Both the position numbers and the translations under genes were made by a program. From Verpa conica (taxonomy: Eukaryota > Ascomycota > Pezizomycetes > Pezizales > Morchellaceae), in the NCBI GenBank assembly GCA_033030425.1, contig JAUFSD010000010.1:248001-312000 (forward strand): a DNA stretch of 64,000 bases, read 5' to 3'. The notes beneath the pieces are model-generated. The model worked only from the letters and a program-made list of their open reading frames with translations. It had not been told where the DNA came from and ran no database searches. Positions 23,525 through 35,150 of this stretch are shown here, in pieces; the first letter of the stretch is position 1, and every line of letters starts with the position of its first letter.

Positions 23525-24487
23525 TATAGGAAGTTCTATATGTTTCCCTATTGTTATAGTTTGGTAGCGTCCGGACAACACTCAAAACTACACCAAAAAG
23601 GGCCAAAATCGCCTATCTTCTAGCTGCTTCCCTACTACAATTGTGAACCAAGTTTTATAAGACTGAATAAAAAAAGACTTGACAATATAAGTAACTATAC
23701 ATATATAAACCCCTAAAGATAATATGGAATAAATTTTTAACTCCCCCTCATTCCCCACATATATAGTATAGCAAAAGAACAAATACCCCTAAAGTTTTCC
23801 AACTCTACCCTACATGCACTATCATTTCAACTGAAGTATCACAAAGCGTTTCCAGAGACCTATATATTATGAATGTTAGCAAACCACAGAGCCCTTTGTA
23901 CGTCATGATTAGGTGCGGGCCGCAAATTAGACCACGATTAGGTATCCTCTTGTTTTGTGAGGGGGCAAAGGTCATCCTAAGCAAATACATAAAAGCATCA
24001 GTTATATGGATTATTTGATCCGGGTCCTCGGGATGCCCTCGGTAGGCTATTGGGTCCAAGCTCCGGGGACTTCGATTTTAGCCTCATTTCAATATAAATA
24101 TATTATATAAAATGAGAGATGATAAAGGAGACTTACCGCTAAAAATATATAACCTAGCTAGGCGTGAACACGAAGGTTTGGATACCCAGAATATGGGCCT
24201 AGTAGCACTGCCGTGGGCCTGAAGGCATGGAATCATACTCTCTCAAACTGATGCTTTGCTGTATTTGCCTAGGAAGATTCTCACTTGCACGCACACAAAG
24301 CTAGGATAAACAAACAGTCAATTCCGCGACATACACCTAAGTCCATGACGAAAGAGCGCTGTAGAATGCACCAATATTCAGAGTGTTTTGAGCATAAACT
24401 CTAGGTAATGTTTATCATGCCTATCTCCAAAGCAGATGATGTCCCTATAGTTGATCATTACTCTTATTCTCCCATATTTCATATTGC
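23525..24487. other. No supported gene
   Basis: Two minus-strand ORFs (23588, 23805) are short and lack motifs. I see no repeats. It is downstream of the repeat-protein gene at 24488. Confidence 0.4.
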
Positions 24488-26064
24488 CTAGATGATGGAA
24501 TCAAACCTATAGTTAAGCTTCATCCTCTTGCATCCTCGTGGTTTATAGCATTTCCAGTCACGAGAGTTGTGCATGGTACACTTTCCAAGTTGTTGAGGTG
24601 TAATGTAGGCGCCTCCATCCGTAGGTTTTGAGACTTTGATTGTGGATTTGGAGAATACCACGCTAATCACTATGGACTCTGTGCACAGATCAATTGTGCC
24701 ATGTGTTTGTGAATTCCGAGTAGGAACGAGACTGCCCCAGGATTTTGTCCTTTTCTGTTCTAGCTTCACCAGTACCGGCTCCTGCTGATCCCTCAACTCC
24801 CGCACTTTCTGTCCCCGCTTGCACCTCCGCTTCTGCTGCGTCCTCTTCCCCAAGCCCCCCTTCTGACACACCCCCTCCTCGATATCATCCTTTAGCTCTA
24901 GCTGCTGTACTCTTTGATCATCTTCCTTTAGATCTAGCTGTTGTACCTCCTCTTTCCCAAACTTTGCTCGTTTCTGCTTCGGCTGTTGTGCGCCACCCTC
25001 AATATCTCTCGAAAACTTTCGCTTCTGACCCTGCACCCCTTTCTTTACTAACTTTCCTTGCTCCTGCTCCTGCTCCGGTTGTTGTGCCTCCTCGCTATTT
25101 TCTTTTAGATCTAGCTGCTTTACCTCCTCTTTCCTAAAATCTACCGACGATTTTCGTTTCTGCTTCGGCTGCTGTGCATCCTTCTCAATATCTCTCGGCA
25201 AGTTTCGCTTCTGACCCCGCTTCCCCCCCTAAACCTTTACCGACGATTCTGGTTCCCGCTTCAACTGTGGGATCTCCCTCTTAACTACCAATAACTGCTT
25301 TTTCTGGTTAGGGTTTTGTAAGGAGCTTTCCCCTAGTAGATTTTGCTCTGCATATAGTGCTTGCTGGTTTCGGGAGGCACTTGTATCTGAAAGTATTTCC
25401 TGGAATCGTTGCCCTGGCTGTTTCTGGGAAGTGTATATACCGGGGTTTGATTTATATCGAATTTTGCACCCCCTACTCTGGGCCGGTGAAGGATTTATCG
25501 TATAGGCGGGTACCAACTGTTGATTGTGTACAGTGCTAGGTTTGTAGGTTCTAAAGCTCTGCTCTCCCTCCTGGGTCGGCAAAGGATTTATCGTATAGGC
25601 GGATACCAACTGTTGGTTATGCGCGGTGCTAGGCTCGTAGGCTCTAAAGCTCGGCTCTCCCTCCTGGGTCGGCAAAAGATTTATCGTATAGGCAGGTGCC
25701 AACTGTTGATTGCGTGAAGTGGTAGGTTCATAGGTGTTAAAGTTCGGCTCTTGTCCCTGGATAAAAGGTAGGAGTGGCTCAAGTATACGTAGATTTGCTT
25801 GGGGTCTATTTGGGACCCCATCGACAGCAGGGCTGAAAAGTTAGATAAAGAACAAGATAAAAAGAAATGAGGTACTCACACTTGAATATAGCTAGGTTCC
25901 TCGGTTTTCCAGTGAGAATAAAATTTAGAAAGAACGAGAAGGATGAGCAGAATGAGTAGAATAAGTAGGGTTGGTAGTATCAAATTGTTGTTTTCTCTTT
26001 CGCGCCGGCTTGTGTTGTGGATTTTCATAAAACGATCAAGGAGGGTAGAAGATTTAGGGGACAT
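24488..26064 (-). pseudogene. Membrane-anchored repeat protein gene with one internal stop
   Basis: Exon 1 is 26064-25880 and exon 2 is 25832-24488; intron 25879-25833 (47 bp) has donor GTGAGT and acceptor TTTCAG, phase 2. The joined frame is 510 codons with a single internal TAG at 25231-25229. The N-terminus is cytosolic-looking, then a Leu/Ile-rich transmembrane helix (about residues 30-46), then three units of about 31 residues (consensus F..Y.PST.HNQQL..AYTIN.LPTQ). A Lys/Gln/Glu-rich tail repeats (F/L)(S/P)RDIE..AQQPKQKR and KEEV.QLDLKE, with nuclear-signal-like basic clusters. Downstream of the stop the frame remains open for 246 codons with repeats in register, so the stop is a recent nonsense mutation or a readthrough site. 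Family unknown. Confidence 0.6.
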
Positions 26065-26787
26065 TTTGGTTGAGAATAGCGTTATTTCTGGCTACATCTT
26101 CTCCAGAACTCGGCCTTGGGCAGGACATAAGTACTCGAGTTGGGTGGGCCCCTTCATCCAAAGAAAAGCTTGATGGCAACACATACTTGTTACCCGATTG
26201 CGATTTGACGAGGCTACGGCAGCGTACATGACCGCATGGCAGTGATGGACAGGGGTGTTAGGCCAATCGTGAGTGGCTATCACTTTTACTTGTTGGTAAT
26301 TTTATTTGAACGTAAAAACGCACTCCCGCTTCAAAAAAACCGACTACAACTCGAGGTGGTTCTCAGTAATAGTCTTACTACTACGTGGACCTAATCCTAC
26401 TCATTACGAAAATATTTAAAACGATATCTATGGGCGCACCATATGAAAGCTCTGCGTTATTTGCCCTATTAATCCAGTAGGCTCTAAAAATTAAGCAGGC
26501 GATTGCAATTGCTTAGAAAATCAGGCATTAATTGTAACGGGAGAAGCGGGGAGGTGCTATGAAGATTTTACGGGTAAGATAAAATCGTGGTCGTTTAGTG
26601 ACGGGACACGAGGCTTGGCGCACCTCGACACAACCTACGGGGGGAGAGAAAAATGACAACCCTCAATGAAGAAAGCTATATACATAGGAATTGAAATAAT
26701 AGACTAATAGAATAATGCTCAAAGTACATTTACCACTTTGTATGACCGCCATGGCGCCTTATGACAGTAGTAATCCTTCTGGGCATA
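26065..26787. other. Intergenic stretch
   Basis: The 5' flank of the repeat-protein gene and the left flank of the pogo element. No gene is seen; a minus ORF at 26092 overlaps nothing conserved. Confidence 0.4.
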
Positions 26788-26921
26788 AAGTGTTTCACCG
26801 TCAAACCAATCAGCACCTAAATACCGATCACGTATTTCCTTGGCACCCAGAACAAGCCCCGCGCTCAACACCAAAGCTAGAGACTCTAGAGCCTCAACTC
26901 CACAGCAAAACCATCACAGCT

Positions 26922-29900
26922 ATGGCATGTCTAAAGGGTATACAGAAGCTCCAGAGAGAGGAGGCAATTTAGCTGGCGATCAAGCACTATAAAAAGACCC
27001 CCAATGCCTCTATACGGGAGACTGCTGATCGATATGAGATCCCCTTTTTGACTCTGCGAGATCGTATTGCTGGCGCTCTTAGCCACCAGCAAAGCCATCA
27101 ACACCAGCAGCTTCTTACGCCCAATGAAGAGAAGTCAATCGCCAGGTGAATACAGCAAATGGATGATTGGGGCTTCCCCCCAAAGATAGCAATTGTGAAG
27201 GAAATGGCAGCGCACTTGGCGCAGACTAGGGTTACTGGGCGAAAGCTAGGCAAGAATTTGTGACGATTTAACCATTTGTCATGACTAGTCTCAAGTACCT
27301 CTCCATATAGAGACACCTGAGAATCTCCCTTGAGGGATAGGACTAGCTATCCCATTCCTGTCAATAGATACTAAGGAAAGTCATTACTATGATAGCCCGA
27401 TCCCTAAGCGAGCTGGCGAGCTCCTAGGACGGAGCGAAGCTCACCGTCGTCGGTATGCGACAGAGACCAGAGTAATGCGTCTGTAGCTTATAGCTACGGG
27501 AGATACTAGTGCAATGAGACTGAAGCAGTTGCCTCCATGAACAGAGTTAAGCTCCTGTTCCTCTAGGAGGAATAACAACGGCTTCGCTGATGGCTAACCT
27601 TATGGGAGGCCGAGAGCCGTGAGATGAGAGCAAAGCTATGCTTAGTAGTTAGGGCCGCCAGCAAAAATAGTAATTAACCTGGCGGCGTCACGAATCGAAC
27701 CATACGGGGCTAGGCCTTGTGCGTCGCCCTAAGGTCCTTATGAATCAAGATTACCTCTTCGCCACGTCCCCAGGTTGGACTAGGAACGTGAGAAAGGAAT
27801 CTAAGCAACGGCAGGAATCACCAGTGGGTTACCCTACCTAGGGGACTCTGTGTTTTCTAACACCCCCCGAGGCGCCCCACTGTGCCACCCGCCGTTTGCA
27901 GAGGGGGCCTCCCTGAGTTGCAGATTTCCTAACAAAAAGACAAGTTTTGGACCCCAAAAATAACCCCAAAACCGTCAGGAAAATTTGTCCAACCGAACCA
28001 AACTCGGAGGGTATATGGGGGACAGTGCTGCAAATCCATAGGTGCAATCGGATTTGAAATCGGACCATTTTAGCAATAGTTACAGAGCTTTTAGTAACCA
28101 ACGCTTTTTTAGTTGCTAGTCTATCGACCCCGCTAGTTCTTAGGGGCGCTCTAGACTCAGTTGATTTCCAAGCGCGGAGGAATTGTTCCCCCGCTTCTTG
28201 GCAATCAAAATCATAGCTTAAACCCGTCCTTCCCCCAGGACAATCATTCTTGCTAGTCAACGAACAACCGTTGTTCAGAGACTCTCATACTCTTTGCTAA
28301 AGACGTTTGTCTTCCCCTGGGAAGCAGAGCCTTTTAAAGTCTTTAGTTTGCAACCCTTAAAATCCTTATTCCTGTTTTGCCTAGGGACTGTCGACCTTCC
28401 GTGTTGACGAGCGGTTCTAAGCCTCGCTGCTGAAGCTTCTCGTCAGAAAGGGAGGTTGTTGGTTTTTTTTTGGTACGGCAGTACTCCCCTGGGAGTGCCC
28501 CCGTTACAGAATTGGCTTGCAAGGTTCTTAGAACGCAATTTAGAGCTAGCTTCACACTTTGCGCAACGTCTAGATTGTGGGCAAAACAGCGCAGCAAGCC
28601 CTGCTATCATCAAGAGCTGCTATCGCAAGGTAATCCCTCTATCATCACCCCAATCATTACCCCTAACCCCCCTATCATTACCCCTATCATTGCACTCTTT
28701 TTGCTAGCTGCTTACCCCCCCCTCTCTAGCTTTGACACACCATACGAGAGTATGGTATCTTGCCCGAGAATCTCTACAATATGGACAAAAAGGGCTTTGC
28801 AATTGGGGTAACCAATTGCTGCAAAGTTATCTGCCGAAAAGGCCGAAAAAACCCCGATTGGCCCACAGTGGGATACGCGGTTGGGTGACGGTTGTCGAAG
28901 CAGTCTCTGCTGCAGGTGTTGCAATACCCTCTATGGTGATAAACAAGAGTAAACAGCACTATCTCGGATGGTACGCTGAGATAAAGGATGGAGATGAGGC
29001 TACGTTTGCCTACTCTTCAAAACGATACAGTGATAGCGTACTAGGGCTTGATTGGCTGCGAGATAATTTTGATAAATATACCAAAGAGCGAGCAGCAGGG
29101 CAATGGAGATTGCTATTGGTTGATGGGCACTGCTCTCACGTCACGTGGGAGTTTTTTGACTATGTCCTAACGAACAAAATCCTCCCTGTATGCCTACTCC
29201 CAAAATCTGTCCATATCTTGCAACCCCTTGATATAGGGCTTTTTGGCCCTTTGCAGCAGTATTATAGCAACGCTCTAGACTCTGCAGGAGAGAGAAGAGA
29301 GCACCAAGTAGATAAGGGGGTCTTTTTAAAGTCTGTACACTTCCCCCTCTCTCTTTTAGCCTAAAGCAGTAGCTTATCTAGTCTTATCAGGCATCTATTC
29401 ACAGCCCGAAAGCTTGCATATACTGTATGAAACATTCAATCAGCTTGGAGACGTACTGGAGCTCATCCCTACGATCCTCAGAAGGTTCTAGGCTCTCTAA
29501 AAACTGGAGAAGCTAAGCCTATCTCTATTCCTATCACTCCTCGCAGTCTACGTACTCCTCGTACTGCTCGTACTGCCTAAGCATACAGTAAAGAAGCCCT
29601 AGCCCTAGTAAAAGGCAATACTGCTTCAGCAGGAAAGCTACAATCTTTTATCACCAATATGGATAAAGGGCTGCAGCAGTCTATTGCCGATAAGGAGATT
29701 GCCGAGCATCTACACAGCCAATTCTGTCAGGCAGTCTCTAATCAATCAAAAGCTGTTACTAAAGATAGGAGGAAGCTTACTGAAGCAAGGGTTATTACCA
29801 CCGACGAGGTGATAAGGCTTAGAGAAGAGAGAGAGGCAATAGAGGCGCAAAAGGAAGCTAAGAAAGCAAGCAGCAAAGCAAAAGGGAAAGGTAAAGGTGC

Positions 29901-30027
29901 TGAAAAGGAGTCAATTATTCTCCCAATAGGGAATCCAGTACCTCCTAGCACTCCCCCCTCCGGTAGAGAGTTTAGAGGGCTTGGAAGCTGCCCAAAACTC
30001 TGCCTCAAAAGATCGAGGTCGAGGTAG
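26922..30027 (+). pseudogene. Pogo-family transposase, disrupted
   Basis: From the ATG at 26922 come a psq-type helix-turn-helix and a CENP-B-like HTH domain (to 27257), with stops at 26970 (Gln to TAG) and near 27146 (Trp to TGA). The frame is then split by the LTR at 27259-28508 and resumes exactly at 28513 (WLARFLERN). The DDE catalytic core follows, with YNMDKKGF (Asp 1), then a frameshift near 28870, and LLLVDGHCSH (Asp 2), LQPLDIGLF (Asp 3) within 28732-29364. The C-terminal NIQSAWRRTGAHPYDP segment and basic tail run to 30027, crossing more stops. A CCCCTATCATTA-like low-complexity run sits at about 28640-28700. Non-functional in this copy. Confidence 0.88.
27259..28508 (+). mobile_element. 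1250-bp solo LTR inserted in the pogo transposase
   Basis: It starts TGTGACG and ends CGTTACA (TG...CA rule), flanked by the 5-bp duplication GAATT (27254-27258 and 28509-28513). Removing it with one GAATT restores the transposase frame exactly, which fixes the boundaries. No protein domain is seen inside; the minus ORF at 27838-28260 is not convincing. Orientation is arbitrary. The internal sequence is unrelated to the other LTRs in the window. Confidence 0.85.
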
Positions 30028-30306
30028 ACGTAGAGGTAGGGGTAGGGCAAGGGGTAGAGACAGTAGAGGGGGTAGAAGGGGGGTAGAAGCGTTCAGATTG
30101 ATGAGGAAGTAGTTATAATTAGCTCCGAGGAGAGTGATACTGCCAGCAAAGGCAGTCAATAAGCAAAAGAATAGATATCGCTTTTGGAAGCTCTATTGGA
30201 GCCTTACCTATTGCCTTTTAGAGACGGGAAATCACGTGATCGGTATCTAGGTGCTGATTGGTTTGGCGGTGAAACACTTTAGAATCTATGAAATGATACA
30301 ATCTTA

Positions 30307-30853
30307 GTGTCTGTCATGGGGGACTCGGTCCCCCAAACTCCCCGAGGGGCCACACAAAGAAACCGCCTCAAACCGCTCCGCAGGCCGGGGCGGTTCTGGA
30401 TTTTGAGCAAAGAACAGGGGGGAGGACTGTGCACACCGAGGCCCTAATTAGAGCAAAATCAATATATACAGTGTTTGAGAACTGCAATTGAGTTCTAAAG
30501 CACTGTGGGAAGCATATGGAAGGTGTATAAATGGCGTATGAATGGCAGTATATACGCAGTAGTGCAGAACTAGAACCCTCTCCAGTAAAAAACTGTGCTA
30601 ACTGGTCTCCCGGCCAGGGAACTGCTTCAGCCAAAGTGGGTTTTTTGGTCAAAATTTGCCCCCGAACCCACAATGGAGCGGGTTCATAATTTCAGGAACA
30701 GCCACAAACCACCCTAAGACAAACACTAAATCACTTGTTAATCAAAATTTATTCTAATCAACTGCAGTAGCCCCAACAGGGCCCACCAGTTACCCCTCCA
30801 TTGGAGTAGTTCCTTCACCAAAAATCAGATCCAAATCACTCTATAACAAACAC
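30307..30853. mobile_element. 547-bp relative of the GC-rich MITE
   Basis: TA flanks at 30305-30306 and 30854-30855. The left end GTGTCTGTCATGGGGGACTC and the right end AACAAACAC match the family at 9738-9982, as do blocks such as AAGAAACCGCC and GTAG(T)CCCCAAC. It has about 300 extra central bases and a second internal end-like motif (AAGACAAACACTA, about 30717-30729), suggesting an insertion or a two-copy fusion. Confidence 0.65.
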
Positions 30854-30984
30854 TATACTTATGTTTTTAACTAGTCCGGTCTCCAATGATAGAAAAATAA
30901 CCAAAAATACTAAAAAGTGACTCAATTTCTTTTGCATCAGGCTTTATCCTTGTACAATTTACTAAAATTCATTCAAATTTCAGT

Positions 30985-32195
30985 TATCGCAAAACTCTGC
31001 ACTTATGACATGCAACACTTTGTCTATCCTTACAAGCCCCCTATTATTGCTACAGAAAGTACTGTAATATCCTCCTCTACACATGGCTCTATGTTGATAT
31101 TGCTGTCCATCTCTATTAATAATCAAATCATATCAAGATGACCGTTTTCTGCTGCGGCTTGAAGTGCTATTCAATCTTCTGCCTCACAAGATTTGGTATT
31201 GATATTATCACCTTCTTTCAAGCGAAACCTTATAACTTCAAGATGCTTATCTTCCGCTGCAGCTTGTAAATCTGTCCAGCTTTTGATATCACAAGCTTTA
31301 GCATTGATTTTAGTACTTTTCTTCAAGAATAGTCCAACCGGTTCCAATTATCCATTTTACACTACAGCTTGTAATGCTATTTGACCTTGAATTTTACAAG
31401 GAAGAGTATTAACATCAACGTCTCTATCAAAGATCATATTAATAGCTTCTAGGTTTCCGCATTCTGCTGCTGCTTGTAAAGCTCTTTGGCTTGCATTATA
31501 CAATGGTTTAGTGTTGATTTGGGCTTACTTGTTTACAAGTAGTTTCAATATATTTGGATGTCCACTCTGTACTGCTGCTTATAAAACTATTCTACCATGT
31601 TCTATGTATGGACTGATATTAACTTTTGAATTTTTTGTTTAAAAGAGTTCTACAATATCAATATGCCCTTCTCTAGTTGCTTGTTGTAGTGTTGTCCATC
31701 CATCAGTTCTAAAATTGATTTCTTCTTTTCCGATAGGCATGAGACAAGTCACAAAATCAACAACCATTGTATATTCTTCCAATGCTACTGCGTGCACCAA
31801 AACACTAAAGCTTTTTATTTTACAGGGAGGAAGCTTTGAATTATCTATTCTATATGATTCTCACAAAAGCATCAGCTGGTCTGTGCCCGTTGAAGTGAGA
31901 AAATCAGTGGCAATAGAAGGGGGAGGCTTTGAAACGTTTATTTTACATAGTTATTCCCACTGCTGGATCAATTTATCAGCAGCTCAAAGACTGAGGTGCA
32001 CTCCTAGCGCAGAAAATTGACTTCTAATAATCTTGGATTGGTTTACAAGTAGGTTCAACACCCACTGGAACTCCATCGTATCCTTTGCGGAAATCTGGGA
32101 TTTAGGATGGGGAACCAATACATCTTTGATAAATTGTATGCCCCTGTTGAAAGTGCTACCGAATTGGTCAAAAATTCCTGTAACACAGCCGACTT
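30985..32195 (-). pseudogene. Ankyrin-repeat protein pseudogene
   Basis: Read on the minus strand, at least five ankyrin units appear, each with (A)LQAAAE.G(N/H)L(E/D).I and DVN.LP-like loops, from about 31730 down to 30990. Upstream, a non-repeat N-terminal region (about 32195-31750) includes GCVTGIFDQFG and LLVNQSKIIRSQF, loosely like N-terminal domains of fungal ankyrin/STAND proteins. At least eight in-frame stops interrupt it; most sit where Gln would be (CAA to TAA), two where Trp would be (TGG to TGA). The gene is dead. The flanking ORF at 32199-32495 may be its first exon. Confidence 0.75.
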
Positions 32196-32198
32196 AAT

Positions 32199-32495
32199 CT
32201 AGCATTCTCCAGAATACCGCACCAACGCCATACAAAAAACACCCCGCTTTCCCATACTGTATTTAGGAGTGTTTGACTTAAGTACAAGGTGCTGGAATCT
32301 AGCGTTTTTGGACTTTAATTTACCACCGGTGGGCTTTAAGTTACCGCCGATGGTAAACGAACGTTTGACCGATTTACGCTTCCATATTTGACGCCCCATA
32401 TCTTGGAGCACATTGCCTAGTACAGTAACCCTACTACATTTACTCATGGGATACCACAAGGCTGGGATTGCACTTCCAGTGATTATAAATTGCAT
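32199..32495 (-). CDS. Possible 5' exon next to the ankyrin pseudogene
   Basis: ATG at 32495 opens a 98-codon frame starting with a hydrophobic stretch and WYPMSKC. The frame crosses a small inverted repeat (TTTACCA...TG GTAAA, about 32316-32356), so its second half may not be coding. It could be the start of the ankyrin gene or an unrelated remnant. Confidence 0.25.
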   Translation of the reverse strand: MQFIITGSAIPALWYPMSKCSRVTVLGNVLQDMGRQIWKRKSVKRSFTIGGNLKPTGGKLKSKNARFQHLVLKSNTPKYSMGKRGVFCMALVRYSGEC

Positions 32496-32650
32496 GGGAT
32501 TTCTCTGCTCTCTACAAAATTCAGTCTACGTTCAAAAGATAAAATTTGATAGATTTTTGATTTCTTAAGTTTATTCGGGCTCCTATTAAACCGGCTGTTG
32601 CTAACCTTACCCCGCACATCACAAAACACGGACGACGCCGCAACAGCATC

Positions 32651-33090
32651 ATGCCTCAACAGAAAAAAACAGGGGGGCCAAAGGAATCAAAGGAATCAGA
32701 AGCGCAAGTCTTTAAAGTGCTGTCGGAAAAGATTGGGAACTCTGTTGGTCATAAGCAGCTCCAGGTAAACTCACCTCTCTACTAGGCAGTTATATATGTT
32801 GCTGAAGAATCTAGGCGGTCTTCCGAACAGCCTGGAACAAAGACCTCATGACCTGGATACAGTTGGATAAAACAGAAAGAGACAAGATCTTTGATCAAGT
32901 CCAAGCCTTGATTCCGGCCTCAGTGTTACCTAAGGATGATGAAGAGCTTAAAAAGTTTGATTTGGAGTTCACCCGTTGCATGCACGACTGTTTTGACCAG
33001 AGTTGGAAAAATATGAAAAAAATTAAGCAACGTAGTGTCAGAAAATCGGTTAAACTAAAGGTGGGCACTGTCCTTCTAATAGGAAACTGA
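32651..33090 (+). CDS. Small two-exon Lys-rich unknown protein
   Basis: Exon 1 is 32651-32764 and exon 2 is 32815-33090; intron 32765-32814 (50 bp) runs from GTAAAC to CTAG, phase 0. The result is 129 residues, starting MPQQKKTGGPKESKES and continuing through AWNKDLMTWIQLDKTERDKIFDQ. The C-terminal part is basic (KKIKQRSVRKSVKLK). A second donor (GTGGGC after KLK) could extend it into another exon, so the C-terminus is provisional. It looks helical and possibly nucleic-acid binding; no family is recognised. Confidence 0.55.
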
Positions 33091-33460
33091 AGAGCTAAGG
33101 TGTCATTAGGAAGCGGAGGGTCTTGATAAGGCGACGAGCGGTCCCGATTCGGATAACACGAATAGGTCGGAATCCAGTGAGACAAGGCCACAGCAGGGCC
33201 CGGTGGATACCGATATCAGTTCTTTCCAGTCGTTCAGGCCATGGTAGTGGGTGTAGGGGGGGGGTGATGGGCACAATTATGCAGAGTTGATCTAGTTTTA
33301 TATTTAGCATATGTTTAGAGAACCCCTACGTTTTGAACCCTTGGGGGAGTAGGTCAACTATAGGTCCTGTTTAGCTTTCTTCTTGTTATCTAGCATTAAA
33401 GTAATTTTATAGAAACCTTTCGCGTTGGTCAGAAACAGGATAATATATAGTGCGCGCAGT

Positions 33461-33889
33461 CTTAAATGTGTCACAGTATTTGGGGCGATATTCCGGTCCC
33501 CACAGCCAGCCAAATCACTAACAAAAGAATATATGGCCTGATATGGCCTCAATAAATCTCCATATCTTTTTATTAGGCTTGGGGATGTGTGGTTGTTGTG
33601 AAATAAAACTTCATTTTTGGCTGTAAAAAGTACCAAATAGAACCATCCCTAGAAATACATAAGCATGATGGACACTACACATGGCCTAACAAGAATTGAT
33701 ATACCAGAGGTAAAGCTCTATTACAATTATATATTGGCAGTATTATTTTTCTATTGAACATACACCTGAGCTTGCAGGATTTTTCTTTAAATCTTTTACA
33801 TAGCCCAGATTATTGAAGTTTGGCACAGATTCGGTGTGGGTTGCTGTTCCACCTCGGATTCGGCTAGCACATTTAAGACTGCGCGCACC
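33461..33889. repeat. Inverted-repeat element, about 430 bp
   Basis: GTGCGCGCAGTCTTAAATGTG at about 33463 is matched by CACATTTAAGACTGCGCGCAC at about 33867. A clean TA duplication is not seen on the right side, so boundaries are approximate. Confidence 0.5.
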
Positions 33890-34206
33890 ATACTATGATT
33901 ATTTGTCAGCTCTTTCTTTTTAACCTGTCACGTAGTATTATTATATAAGCGTCATTTATCATGTTTATTATGAAACCTGTGACATCGAGAGGTTGGGATA
34001 AGGTGACAAAAAGCGAACTGGTATTGAGAAAACAGGGTGGCACGCCCATTCTACCGGCCAGGGGCAGCTTAAAAAACCGGTACAGGCATGTTCGTCTTGG
34101 GGCGACTCGGGTTCGGGGACCGACCCCCCCGTCGTTCACGGGCAAGTGTTCTAGGCTTCTTACCCAAAAAAGTCACCTAGTGCAACACTCTACAGCAAAT
34201 GATATA

Positions 34207-34434
34207 CCGTATTTTCTCACGAGATTCGACCCGCTGTGGCCGGGATTAGTACGCATTAACAGGCGTTGGGACAATTAGGAGCCATGGAAATGCCTGGCAC
34301 TAGAACAAGAAAGATACATACTTGTACTGATACAGGGTAAAACTGTTTTATTTTTTATTTTTTTGTGTTGAAAATTGCGCAAAACCGCATATTAACCCCT
34401 ACCACAGCGGGTCGAATCTCGTGAGAAAATACGG
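34207..34434. mobile_element. 228-bp MITE with perfect 32-bp TIRs
   Basis: TA at 34205-34206 and 34435-34436. The arms begin CCGTATTTTCTCACGAGATT and continue CGACCCGCTGTGG; the right arm is an exact complement. Perfect arms suggest recent insertion. Confidence 0.85.
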
Positions 34435-35011
34435 TACCCGGATAATCTCTGTTCTGGCAACCAACACCATTTTGTAGGGGGAGCGGTGTTTAGAAACAAG
34501 CGCCGACTTGGAGGTGCCTATATTTCCGTCCCTAAATACATTTCTAATTCAGGATTTTCCCCCAGGTAGAAGAAAAGTCATGTTTCTAACATGTATATGT
34601 GCGATCGTAAGTCATAGATAGGGGGGAAATAAGCCCCTCTTACAACCTGGCTCAATCTGAAATCGAAAAAAATCTTGATCATAAGACATAGAAATGGGTT
34701 AATGCTTTTTCTATTGTTCACCAACCACAAACCATCCTCCTCGACAATTGAGACATGAGTTCTACACTGGTTAATTGATTATTGATAGTTCTACCAAGAC
34801 CCATGCATGCACCAAGCTCAAAAGGGTCCTAAGCAAACCCCTCCTTATACAGCCTGTCATGCTCGCAGAGTTTTAGCAGGTCACGCGGGTTTAACGTAAA
34901 AAACGCCACCGGAATAGCCGTTCATCCCTCCATACCAGATACACCCGTGCGACGAACAGGATTGAGGTTGTAGATACCGTAAAATCGACCCGAGACACCA
35001 GTATCTTACCT

Positions 35012-35150
35012 GCAGTTGACAATCATTTCCGGAGTATGGTAATAGGGAGAGCGACATACAATACATGCTTATCACATTGTGAGCTTGTGACGCATTTGGT
35101 GGATCTTAGCGCGCGACATGGCGTTCCCAGTCACCTTGTCCCAGAAACGC
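35012..35150 (+). repeat. Dispersed repeat copy (TTTCCGG / AGCTCACA family)
   Basis: TTTCCGGAGTATGGTAATAG, then CACATTGTGAGCTTGTGA and GGCGTTCCCAGTCACCTT, as in the copies at 2641 and 5553. Boundaries uncertain. Confidence 0.45.

Larger units (their letters stand above)
26788..30279 (+). mobile_element. Decayed Fot/pogo DNA transposon
   Basis: The ends are inverted repeats of about 50 bp: AAGTGTTTCACCG(T/C)CAAACC then CAATCAGCACCTA.ATACCG at left, complement at right. TA duplications lie at 26786-26787 and 30280-30281. Total 3492 bp includes a 1250-bp LTR insertion and its 5-bp duplication, so the original was about 2.2 kb, normal for Fot1/Pot2-like elements. It carries one degenerate transposase gene. 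Confidence 0.9.

Noticed and set aside
24745..25137. 130-codon plus-strand Ser/Pro/Ala-rich ORF
   Set aside because: Antisense shadow of the Lys/Gln/Glu repeat region of the minus-strand gene.
25219..25235. 12-base intron removing the internal TAG of the repeat-protein gene
   Set aside because: Too short to splice; a nonsense mutation is simpler.
27340..27660. Group II intron domain V-like string (GAGCCGTGAGATGAG)
   Set aside because: The complementary 3' strand and AGC-triad hairpin are not present; resemblance limited to a few bases.
27691..27775. Functional tRNA gene
   Set aside because: A- and B-box-like motifs exist, but D and T stems do not pair, so no cloverleaf.
27838..28260. 140-codon minus ORF inside the solo LTR
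   Set aside because: Within a segment whose LTR identity is fixed by frame restoration; no motif, and such ORFs are common in GC-richer LTRs.
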